DNA from: Variovorax sp. V213
Lineage (GTDB): Bacteria > Pseudomonadota > Gammaproteobacteria > Burkholderiales > Burkholderiaceae_C
Direction: 5' to 3'
Assembly (NCBI RefSeq): GCF_041154455.1
Contig: NZ_AP028664.1
Location: 1,303,001 to 1,367,000, forward strand
Length of the DNA stretch: 64,000 bases
Position 1 is the stretch's first letter, and the number at the start of each line of letters is the position of its first letter. The position numbers and the translations under genes were made by a program. The notes beneath the pieces are model-generated. The model saw only the letters and a list, made by a program, of their open reading frames with translations, did not search any database and was not told where the DNA came from. Below are positions 18,123 through 31,755 of the stretch, piece after piece.

Positions 18123-18974
18123 TCAGTTCACGAGTTGCGCTTCCAGCTCGGCGATTTGCCTGCGCAGGGCGTCGTTCTCGGCCGTCAATTCGGCCACGCG
18201 CTGCTCCAGCAGTTGCACAACGTCGGACTGCTTTGCGGGCTGATCGACCGGATTTGATTCCGCGGATTCGGCCGGCTCTTCGCGAGGCTTGCGCCTGGCT
18301 TCGCGAACGCGCTTGGCGGCCTGCCTGAGTTCGTCCTTGCCCGCGTTGGCCGCGGAAACCTGCTCTTCGGCGGGCAGGCTGGCCACGGCCGCGGCCGTGT
18401 TGATGGAGATCACGCCGGACTTCACGGCCGCCACCAGTTCAGGCGCGGCCTGCTTCTGGATCTTCTCGATCATCACGACCTGGTTGCTGCTCAGGCGTGC
18501 GGCACGGGCAATGGCTTCGCGGCTGCGGAGAGGCGCGGGCGGGGGCAGGGCAGGGGCGTTGTCCGCGGACGGTCCGGCTGCGGGCGGGTCGGCATCGAAT
18601 GGCGCATCGTCGTCGTGCGATGGCGCCGTCTCGGCCAATGCGCGTGCGCGGCGCTCGTCGACGATGTCTTTCTTGCGCAGCGCCAGCACGCCGCGCAGGA
18701 AATCGGAGATGCTGCGCCGGCCCAGGTGCTGGTCGATCATCCAGAGGTGCACGTCCTCGATGGTCTTGAAGCGTGTGTTCTGCACCGTCTGGAATGGCAG
18801 GCCGTGCTTCTGGCAGATGCCGTAGCGGTTGTGGCCGTCCACCAGCACGTCGCCCCACAGCACCAGCGCGTCGCGGCAGCCTTCGGTGAGGATGCTGCGT
18901 TCCAGCGCCTCGTGTTCCTCCGGAGTCAATGGATCGATATAGGCTTTGAGTTCTTCGTTGACGACGATGTTCAT
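18123..18974 (-). CDS. ParB-like nuclease-domain protein
   Basis: Protein of 283 residues with a ParB/sulfiredoxin-type N-terminal domain. The segment LERSILTEGCRDALVLWGDVLVDGHNRYGICQ is the typical box I/II region with the GHNR nucleotide-binding motif. A proline- and alanine-rich linker (about 115-150) leads to a KorB/HTH-like segment (SREAIARAARLSSNQVVMIEKI). The C-terminal 40 residues form a heptad-rich coiled coil (LLEQRVAELTAENDALRRQI). Relatives are often called plasmid partition proteins, but no parA, origin or parS is visible here. A sequence-specific regulator role is possible. It marks the left border of the siderophore locus. Confidence 0.8.
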   Translation of the reverse strand: MNIVVNEELKAYIDPLTPEEHEALERSILTEGCRDALVLWGDVLVDGHNRYGICQKHGLPFQTVQNTRFKTIEDVHLWMIDQHLGRRSISDFLRGVLALRKKDIVDERRARALAETAPSHDDDAPFDADPPAAGPSADNAPALPPPAPLRSREAIARAARLSSNQVVMIEKIQKQAAPELVAAVKSGVISINTAAAVASLPAEEQVSAANAGKDELRQAAKRVREARRKPREEPAESAESNPVDQPAKQSDVVQLLEQRVAELTAENDALRRQIAELEAQLVN

Positions 18975-19280
18975 GAGGGAGGGATCGGGGAAAGGGGCGA
19001 AATTCTAGATGCGCGCGCGTCGCCATCATCCTTCTGTCATGCGGCCGTCCCACCATCGGCGAACGTTTGGTTGCCTGATTTCCTCACGCCGGCTGTCTCG
19101 CTTTGGCGTGCTCAAACGTCTACTGGGTATGGAGCATGAAGGGGTTGGGAAATGGAGCTTTTTCGTATCCACAAGTAGTAATAATTCTCATTTGTATTGA
19201 GCAGTTCAGGAGTACGTCTTCATGTTCACAGGTCTTCACCTTCGCCGACGTTCTTCCGGGCGGTCTGCGCCCCGCCTCGC
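18975..19280. other. 306-bp intergenic region before the ECF sigma gene
   Basis: A divergent intergenic region between the ParB-like gene and the ECF sigma gene. It carries a Fur-box-like site at 19174-19192 in an A/T-rich patch (19140-19200) that should hold the sigma-gene promoter. Short frames cross it, but none has a ribosome-binding site or recognisable family features. Nothing else was identified. Confidence 0.7.
19174..19192 (+). promoter_or_regulatory. Putative Fur box for the ECF sigma gene
   Basis: The right half-site ATTCTCATT is a perfect Fur half-operator. The left half AGTAGTAAT matches 5 of 9 positions around a central A. It lies 89 bp upstream of the sigma start at 19281, as in iron-starvation sigma genes of the PvdS group, so Fe(II)-Fur should keep the siderophore regulator off when iron is plentiful. 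Confidence 0.65.
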
Positions 19281-19826
19281 ATGATGAGAGAACCCATCGA
19301 CATGGCGCTGCATCTGCCCGAACCCACGCTCGCGGAGGTCTTCATCGCGAACCGTCCGCAGCTGCTGCGCGTGGCGCGAAGGATCGTCCGCACTGCGGAG
19401 CTCGCCGACGATGTCATGCAGGACGCCTACCTGAAGATTGCCGACGGCCCCTGCGTGCGCAAGGCCGACCGGCCCATCGGCTATTGCTGCCAGGTGGTGC
19501 GCAACGTCGCGCTCGACTGCTGCCGGCGCCACACGGTCGAGGCCAGCTACCGCACCTTCGATATCGACGTCGAGACACTGGACGTGGCCGGCGCTCCTGC
19601 GCCGGACCGCCTGATGCGCGAGCGCCAGGCGATCCATGCGATCGACAAGGTGCTGGCAGCGTTGCCCGCGCGAACGCGGCTGGTGTTCGAGCTCTACCGG
19701 CTCGAAGGCCTCACGCAGCGCGAGATTGCGCTGCGCCTGGGTTGCGCGCTCGGCCTGGTGAACGGGCTCATCGCCGAAGCGGCGCAGGCGATCAAGGAAT
19801 GCGGCCGCCTGCTCGAGGACGACTGA
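19281..19826 (+). CDS. ECF sigma factor of the iron-starvation (FecI/PvdS-like) type
   Basis: RNA polymerase sigma factor, about 181 residues from ATG 19281 (ATG 19284 or 19302 also possible). Region 2 has LLRVARRIVRTAELADDVMQDAYLKI. Region 4 has LPARTRLVFELYRLEGLTQREIALRLGCALGLVNGLIAEA, with a helix-turn-helix. A Fur-box-like site lies upstream and a short FecR-N-like gene follows. The NRPS operon begins 390 bp downstream behind a sequence shared with two other operons of the locus. It is therefore the best candidate for the dedicated activator of siderophore biosynthesis. A second ECF sigma gene at the far end is the competing candidate. Confidence 0.9.
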   Translation: MMREPIDMALHLPEPTLAEVFIANRPQLLRVARRIVRTAELADDVMQDAYLKIADGPCVRKADRPIGYCCQVVRNVALDCCRRHTVEASYRTFDIDVETLDVAGAPAPDRLMRERQAIHAIDKVLAALPARTRLVFELYRLEGLTQREIALRLGCALGLVNGLIAEAAQAIKECGRLLEDD

Positions 19827-19916
19827 ACGCGGCCGGACGCGCGCGGGATTGGTGTAAGGTGAAATCCTTGGCGCCGGCGCATCGTGCGGCCGCGCAATGC
19901 CACACACCCTTCACGC

Positions 19917-20120
19917 ATGACACAAGAACAGGACGACCCCATCTGGAGCGCCGCATGGCAATGGGTGCAGCGCGAGCACGACCGCGAGAACTTCGATGCG
20001 GCCGCGCGCGACGAGATGATGGCCTGGCTCGTTGCCGATCCTCTGCATCGCAAGGCCTACGACAAGGCAGCCCGCCTGTGGCTGCTGGCCGGCCTGGTGC
20101 CGCCTTCCACCCCGGAGTGA
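19917..20120 (+). CDS. Short FecR-N-terminal-like (DUF4880-type) protein
   Basis: Soluble 67-residue protein starting at ATG 19917. The helical pattern AAWQWVQREHD, EMMAWLVADPLHRKAYDKAARLWLLAGL is that of the N-terminal cytoplasmic domain of FecR sigma regulators. The transmembrane helix and periplasmic sensor domain are absent. In Fec systems this domain binds the sigma factor, so the protein could be a stand-alone anti- or co-sigma partner of the gene 90 bp upstream. Its stop codon coincides with the -35 half of the proposed promoter for the NRPS operon. The domain call is by pattern only. Confidence 0.7.
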   Translation: MTQEQDDPIWSAAWQWVQREHDRENFDAAARDEMMAWLVADPLHRKAYDKAARLWLLAGLVPPSTPE

Positions 20121-20145
20121 ACAGATCCCGTCCTGAAACGTCTTG
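20118..20145 (+). promoter_or_regulatory. Candidate ECF-sigma promoter of the NRPS operon
   Basis: TGAACAG (20118-20124), a 14-base gap, then CGTCTTG (20139-20145). The same two boxes with the same spacing occur before the fhuF operon (minus strand, 53522-53549) and, with one or two changes, before the exporter gene (53563-53590). CGTC-type -10 elements are usual for ECF sigma factors. Transcription would start near 20151, about 70 bases ahead of the MbtH-like gene. Confidence 0.65.
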
Positions 20146-20151
20146 TTGAGC

Positions 20152-20192
20152 AGGAGCGAAGAGATGGCCCGCCGGGCCTTTGCCTCGCTCCT
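20152..20192 (+). promoter_or_regulatory. Nested stem-loop at the predicted 5' end of the NRPS mRNA
   Basis: Outer arms AGGAGCGA (20152-20159) and TCGCTCCT (20185-20192) are perfectly complementary. Inside them GGCCC (20166-20170) and GGGCC (20174-20178) form a second stem. The hairpin begins 7 bases after the proposed -10 box and has no T-run, so it is not an ordinary terminator. It may stabilise the long transcript or tune translation; this is inference. Confidence 0.5.
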
Positions 20193-20219
20193 TCTGTTCA
20201 ACCGTATAAGGACGTATCC

Positions 20220-20474
20220 ATGTCGACGAGCTGCTTCGATCGCGAAGACGAGACCTTCATTGTTCTGGTCAACCACGAAGACCAGTATTCCATCTGGCCC
20301 CACTGGAAGGCCGTGCCGAAGGGGTGGACCGCGGTCGATGGCGTGAGCGGCGACAAGAAGGCCGTGCTCGCCTTCGTCGAGCAGGCGTGGACCGATATGC
20401 GGCCCCGGTCGCTGCGCGAGTGGATGGCGCAGCAGGAAAAAAATCCGACGACCACCCAAGCCGCGGCCGGTTGA
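20220..20474 (+). CDS. MbtH-like NRPS accessory protein
   Basis: Small (84 residues) activator that binds NRPS adenylation domains and is often needed for their folding or activity. The family signature is complete: NHEDQYSIWPHWKAVPKGW, then FVEQAWTDMRPRSLREWM. An AAGGA ribosome-binding site lies 7 bases before ATG 20220. It is the first gene of the biosynthetic operon, as in pyoverdine and ornibactin loci. The stop overlaps a possible TTG start of the next gene. Confidence 0.95.
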   Translation: MSTSCFDREDETFIVLVNHEDQYSIWPHWKAVPKGWTAVDGVSGDKKAVLAFVEQAWTDMRPRSLREWMAQQEKNPTTTQAAAG

Positions 20475-20479
20475 CGCAC

Positions 20480-21217
20480 GTGCAGACGAGTGTCTCGCTG
20501 CTGTGCCTGCCGTGCGCGGGCGCCAGCGCCACGATGTACCTGCGCTGGCGCCGCCTGCTGCCGCATTGGATCCGCATCGTGCCCGTGGAGCTGCCGGGCC
20601 GAGGGAGCCGCCTGGCGGAAAGCCTGGTTCAGGATTTCGACAGCCTCGTCGCACAACTGTGCGTGGAGCAGGCCGAACCCATGCGTGGCGAGTTCGCGAT
20701 CTTCGGCCACAGCATGGGTGCATTGCTCGCCTACGGCATGACGTGCCGATGGCGGTCGATGGGGCGCGCATTGCCTGTTGCGCTGCTTGCTTCGGGCAGC
20801 GCCGCGCCGTCTCGGCGTGATCCCGACCGCTTCGCGGACAAGACCGGCGAAGCCTCGCTGATCGCCGACTTGCGCAAGCAGGGCGGAACGCCGGAAGAAG
20901 TGTTTGCCAGCGCCGAGTTGATGCGCATCACCCTCGACGTGCTCGGCGCCGACTACCGCGTTTGCGAAGGCTTTCGATACGCGGGCGAGCCGCCGCTGCC
21001 AATGCCGGTGCATGTCTTTGCGGGGCGCGAGGACGACATCGAAGCCGAGCGCATCTGCGCGTGGTCTGCCGAGGCGGGTGGCGCCTTTTCGCTCGATTGG
21101 TTCGGCGGCGGGCACTTCTTCCTCCGCCAGCAGGAAACGGCATTCCTGGCGGCGCTCTCGCAGCGCCTCGGCAAGGTCGCCGCACGAGATCGCCATGCAT
21201 CTCACGCCCTGGCCTGA
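20480..21217 (+). CDS. Type II thioesterase of the NRPS/PKS pathway
   Basis: Alpha/beta-hydrolase of 245 residues from GTG 20480; TTG 20471, overlapping the mbtH-like stop, is an alternative. It removes wrong acyl groups from carrier-protein phosphopantetheine arms. The start LLCLPCAGASATMYLRWRRLLP and PVELPGRGSRLAE are typical. The nucleophile is Ser in FGHSMGALLAY, the acid is probably in VFAGREDD, and the His is in GGHFFLRQQ. It overlaps the PPTase gene by 23 bp, so the two are translationally coupled. Confidence 0.93.
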   Translation: MQTSVSLLCLPCAGASATMYLRWRRLLPHWIRIVPVELPGRGSRLAESLVQDFDSLVAQLCVEQAEPMRGEFAIFGHSMGALLAYGMTCRWRSMGRALPVALLASGSAAPSRRDPDRFADKTGEASLIADLRKQGGTPEEVFASAELMRITLDVLGADYRVCEGFRYAGEPPLPMPVHVFAGREDDIEAERICAWSAEAGGAFSLDWFGGGHFFLRQQETAFLAALSQRLGKVAARDRHASHALA

Positions 21218-21883
21218 TCCGCTGCCCGCGGGCATCGAGGTGTATCGCCTCGACTTCGGCCTGACCGTCGAGGTGCCGGCGGCGCGGCGGGTGCTGACGC
21301 CCGACGAGCTTGCAAAGGCAGACAGGTTCGCGAGAACCGCCGACCGCGTGCGTTTCACCGCGACACGGACCGCGCTTCGCAATCTGCTTGCAAGGCGCGT
21401 GGGCTGCAAGCCCGCCGAGGTGCCGCTTGTGGCGAGCTTGCATGGCAAGCCGCTGATCGAGCGTGTAGACGGTGGCGCGCCGCAGTTCAACGTCTCGCAC
21501 TCGGGGTCGCATGCACTCATCGCGCTGGGCGATGCACGGACGGTGAGCGAGATCGGCATCGACATCGAAGCGTGCAAGGCCGATGTCGACGTCGAGGCCA
21601 TCTCGTCACTGGCATTCACTGCGCGCGAGTGCGAAGAAGTACGCGATGCCGCCGATCGGCTGCATGCGCTCTACACCTGCTGGGTGGGCAAGGAAGCGCT
21701 GCTCAAGGCCATCGGCGTCGGCGTGGCCGAACACCTGAAATCGATCGGCATCCGGCCCGGCACGAACGGGCGCTTCGCTCTCGAATGCGCCGTTCCCGAA
21801 TGGACGAATTTTCAAGCCGTGGCGCTCAGGGCGCCCACCGGCTATGCAGCCGCGCTCGCTTGGCGCGCAAAGGAAGAAACGAC

Positions 21884-21887
<4 letters not shown>
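21195..21887 (+). CDS. 4'-phosphopantetheinyl transferase (Sfp type)
   Basis: Enzyme of 230 residues that converts the apo carrier domains of the megasynthases to holo form using CoA. Conserved elements are FNVSHSGSHALIALG, GIDIEACKADVDVEAI (Mg-binding Asp/Glu) and CWVGKEALLKAIGVG (the WxxKEA motif). The length and two-half structure match Sfp/EntD enzymes. Start ATG 21195 lies inside the end of the thioesterase gene, and its TGA overlaps the ATG of the first NRPS gene (ATGA). Confidence 0.94.
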
Positions 21888-27171
<5,284 letters not shown>

Positions 27172-27172
<1 letters not shown>

Positions 27173-30100
27173 TGTCCAACTCCCAAGACCTCTCCGAACC
27201 GACGGGCATCGAGATCGCCATCGTCGGAATGGCCGGGCGCTTTCCCGGTGCCGACGACGTGGACGCCTTCTGGCGCAACGTGCAGGGTGGCGTGGAATCG
27301 GTGTCGCGTTTCACCGACGACGAACTGCGCGCGCGCGGCGTGCCGCAGAGCCTGCTGGACGATCCCGAGTACGTGAAGGCCGGCGTGGCATTCGACGGCT
27401 TCGACCAGTTCGACGCCGGCTTCTTCGGCTACACGCCGCGCGAAGCCGAGACCCTCGATCCGCAGCAGCGCGTCTTCCTGGAGTGCGCCTGGGCTTCGCT
27501 CGAACACGCCGGCTGCGACGTCGCGCGCTGGCCCGGCAAGGTCGGCGTCTATGCGGGCGAAGGCACCAACCTGTACCTGATCCGCAACCTGCTTCCATCC
27601 TTCGGCCTCGGCGCGGAGAGCGGCATCGCCGACCTGCTGGGGCTGATGAACGGCAACTCCGGCGGCTCGCTGTGCACCCGCGTCGCCTACAAGCTCGACC
27701 TGCGCGGTCCGGCGGTCACCGTGCAGACCGCCTGCTCGACATCGCTTGTCGCGGTGCACACCGCGTGCCAGGCGCTGCTGGGCCACGACTGCGACATGGC
27801 CCTGGCGGGCGGTGTGTGGCTCAACCTGCTGCAGGAGGGCGGCTACCGCTACCAGGCCGGCGCCATCCTGTCGCCCGACGGCCATTGCCGCGCCTTCGAC
27901 GCGAAGGCCGCGGGCACGCTGATCGGCAGCGGTGCCGGCGTGGTCGTGCTCAAGCGCCTGGACGATGCGCTGCGCGATGGCGACACGATCCATGCGGTGA
28001 TCAAGGGCTCGGCCGCCAACAACGACGGTGCCGCCAAGGTCGGCTTCACCGCGCCCAGCGTGGATGGGCAGGCCGAAGTCATCCGCGCGGCGCAGCTCAT
28101 CGCGGGCGTGGCGGCGGACACCATCGGCTACGTGGAAGCGCACGGCACCGGCACCACGCTCGGCGACCCGATCGAGATCGCCGCGCTGACCCAGGCGTTT
28201 CGCGCCGACACCGAGCGGCGCGGTTTCTGCGCCATCGGTTCCGTGAAGACCAACATCGGCCACCTCGACGCGGCCGCCGGTGTGGCGGGGCTCATCAAGG
28301 CGACGATGGCGCTCAAGCACCGCGTGCTGCCGCCAAGCCTGCATTTCGAACAGCCCAATCCGCAGATCGATTTCGCGGCGAGCCCGTTCTACGTGAACAC
28401 CGAGGCGCGCGCGTGGGCCGGCGGGCGCATGCCGCGCCGTGCGGGCGTGAGCTCTTTCGGCATCGGCGGCACCAACGTGCACGTCGTGCTCGAAGAAGCA
28501 CCGGTTGTCGCGAATGCGGCGACGGCGCCGGGCTGGCAAGTCTTGCCCGTGTCGGCCAAGAGCGAGGCGGCCTGGGCGCAAGGCCGCACCCAGCTCGCGG
28601 CGCATCTGCAGGCACAGCCCGCACAGCCTCTGCAAGACGTGGCCCACACGCTGCAAACCGGGCGCCGCGCCTTTGCATGGCGCAGCGCCGTGGTGGCGAA
28701 CGATCCGGAGATGGCCGCACAGATGCTGTCGGCTCCCGCCGCTGCACCGCGCAAGGCACCGGTCTGCGCGCCGGAGGTGGTCTTTATGTTTCCGGGCAGC
28801 GGCAGCCAGCATGCCTTCATGGGCGCGGCACTCTATCGCGAGCACGCCGTGTTCCGCGAGGCACTCGATCGCTGCATCGCATTGCTGCGCGCGCAAAGCG
28901 GCATCGACCTGCACCCGCTGCTGTTTCCCGCCGCCGGCGAAGAAGCACTGGCGAACGAGCGCCTGTTCCACATCGAGGTTGCGCAGCCGGCGCTCTTTGC
29001 CGTCGAGTATGCGATGGCGCAGTGGTGGCTGCATTGCGGTGTGAAGCCTGCGCTGATGATGGGCCACAGCCTCGGCGAATACGTCGCTGCCTGCGTGGCG
29101 GGTGTCTTTTCTCTGGAAGACGCGCTGCGCATCGTCGCGCAGCGCGCGCGCCTCGTGCAGGCGCTGCCGACCGGCGCCATGCTCGCGGTGCCGCTGCCTG
29201 AAGCCGAGCTCGCGCCTTTCCTTGCGGCAGGCTGCGACCTTGCGGCGGTGAACGGCGAGCAGCTCTGCGTGCTGGCCGGTACGCCCGAAGCCATCGCGCA
29301 TGCCGAGGAAGCATTGCGCGCGCGCCAGCATCTGCCGCGCCGCCTGTATGTCGCCGTGGCCTTCCATTCGCGGCTGGTCGATCCGGCGGTGGCTGCGCTG
29401 GAGGAACTGGTCGCATCGGTGCCGCGTCGCGCGCCGCGCATTCCTTTCATTTCGAACCTGACCGGTGAACCGATCACCGCGCAGGAGGCGACCAGCCCCG
29501 CGTACTGGGGCCGGCACCTGCGCAACACCGTGCGCTTCGCCGATGGCCTGCGTCACATCTTCAGCAAGCCCGGCCGCGTGGTGCTCGAAGTCGGTCCCGG
29601 CGAAACGCTGACCGGGCTCGCGCGCCAGCATCCGGGCAGCAGCTCGGCCGCGGGCCTGTGGGCCAGCCAGGCGCATGCACAGCAGACCGCGCGCAACACC
29701 CAGCAGTTGGCGAACGCCGTCGCGGGCCTGTGGACCGCCGGCGTCGACATCGACTGGTCCGCATGCCACGAAGGCGGCGAGAGGCGCCGCGTGCCGCTGC
29801 CCACTTATGCCTTCCAGCGCCAGCGCTTCTGGGTCGAGGCCGGGGCCGCCGCACGGCCGTCGTCGCCGGCTGCCGCCGCCGATCTTTTCTATGCACCGAA
29901 CTGGCAGCGAAGCACGCCGTTGTTGCCGCCCGCCGCAGAGCAGGCCGACCGCACGGGCTGCACGCTGATCCTGGGCGATATCGACAGCTTCACCGACCGG
30001 CTGGCCCGCACGCTGCGGGAACGCGGCGAACAGGTGGTGCTGGCACTGCGAGGCTCGCGCTTTGCGCGCACCGCGCCGCGGCAATACACGCTTCGACAAG

Positions 30101-31755
30101 GCGAACGCGCCGACCACGAAGCCCTGCTGCGGGAAGTGGAAGCCGAAGCGGGCGCTGTCCATCGCATTCATCATCTGTGGAGCCTCGACGGCGGCCGGTC
30201 CGTGCCGCCGCCGCATGCAGGCGCCTCCGAAGCCGGGTACTTCAGCCTGCTCGCGCTCGTGCATGCGCTCGACGCCTTGGGCGGATCGGGCCGCACGCCA
30301 ATGGCGCTGACCATCGTCACCGACGGCCTCGAGGACGTCTCCGGCACCGAGGTGCTGGCACCCGAGAAGGCAACCCTGCTCGGCATCGCCAAGGTCGTGG
30401 GCCAGGAATATCCGTCGATCGCCTGCCGCGTCGTCGACGTGGTGTTGCCCGCACCGGAAAGCGCAGCCGAAAGCGACCTGGCACGCCGGGTTGCCGACGA
30501 GGCGGCGTCCGCGCTGGACGACTTTGTTGTTGCTTATCGCGGACCGCATCGCTGGATCAAGAACTACGAACCGCTGCCTGCCCAGCCCGCCACGCCGCGG
30601 CTCCGTGAAGGCGGCGTGTACCTCATCACCGGCGGCATGGGCGGCGTCGGCCTGGCGCTGGCGCGGCATCTGAGCCGCGCATGGAAGGCCCGGCTGGTGC
30701 TGCTCGGCCGCACGCGATTGCCCGCGCGCGTCGACTGGGAGCGCATCGCCGCCTCGACCGACCAGCCCGCGGCATTGCGCCGCAAGCTGCGCCAACTGAT
30801 CGAACTCGAAACCGCCGGCGCGCAAGTGCTCACGGTGACGGCGGACGTGACCGACGCCGCCCAGCTGCGCGAAGCCCTGGCGGCGGCGCATGCGCGCTTC
30901 GGCGCGGTCAACGGCGTGGTGCACGCCGTGATGGACCCGGGGCTCGGCATGATCGTGCAGCGCACCCGGGCGCAGGTGGAAGCAGCCTTCGCGCCCAAGG
31001 TGGCGGGCGCGCGCACATTGCTCGATGCGCTGCGCGGCGAGCCGCTGGACTTCGTGCTCTTCTGCTCCTCCATCGCCACGCTCGTCGGCGGCCTGGGCCG
31101 CAGCGACTATGCCGCCGCCAACGCCTATCTCGATGCACTGGCAACGGCCCACCGCCGCACGTCGGCGCTGCCGGTGTTCTCGGTGAACTGGGATGCCTGG
31201 CGCGATGTCGGCGCCGCGGCCGACATGGACCTGCCCGAAGGCGTCGGCCTCGACGAGCGCACCGGCGTGCTCGCCTTCGAGCGCATCGTCAACGGCCCCG
31301 ACCTGCCTCAGACGGTGGTCTCCGTGTCGCCGCTGGCGCCGCGCCTGCGTCCGCTCGGCAACCTGCTCGACGCGGTGGGCGCTGAAACGCCAACCGAAGC
31401 CCGCGCCAGCCATGCGCGCCCCCCGTTGCCCACACCCTATGCCGCGCCCGATGGCGAACTGGAAGAAGGGCTGGCCGCGCTGTGGACCGAAGCCCTCGGC
31501 ATCGCACCCGTGGGCGCGCACGACAACCTGTTCGAGCTGGGCGGCGATTCGCTGCTGGCGATCCGCCTGCTGTCCCGCGTGCGCAAGGCCTACGGCGTGG
31601 AGCTGCAACCGGCCGATTTCTTCAAGGCACCGACGGTGGCCGAGCTGGCCGCGTTGGTCGAGCTGCGGCTGATCGAGGAGATCGAGCGCGAAGCCCCGGC
31701 CGCCGACGACCCGCATCCGCCAGCGGATCGCATCACCGCGAGTTTTTCATCATGA
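27172..31755 (+). CDS. Type I PKS module: KS-AT-KR-ACP
   Basis: Single polyketide extension module, 1,527 residues. Ketosynthase 10-430: Cys in TACSTSLVAV near 187, His in EAHGTGTTLGDP and NIGHLDAAAG. Acyltransferase about 535-850: GHSLGEY near 631, and an AFH motif (VAFHS near 728), which favours malonyl-CoA over methylmalonyl-CoA. Ketoreductase about 1145-1340: GGMGGVGLALA, CSSIATLVGG, Tyr in YAAANAYLD. ACP has LGGDSLLAIRLL near 1456. No dehydratase or enoylreductase is seen. It should lengthen the acyl-Thr-like intermediate by two carbons and reduce the ketone to an alcohol, giving a statine-type gamma-amino-beta-hydroxy acid. Its start overlaps the preceding stop by one base. Confidence 0.95.

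Noticed and set aside
18123..18974. Plasmid or plasmid-integration origin because of the ParB-like gene
   Set aside because: No parA, replication gene, iterons, integrase or att-like repeats were seen; surrounding genes look chromosomal.
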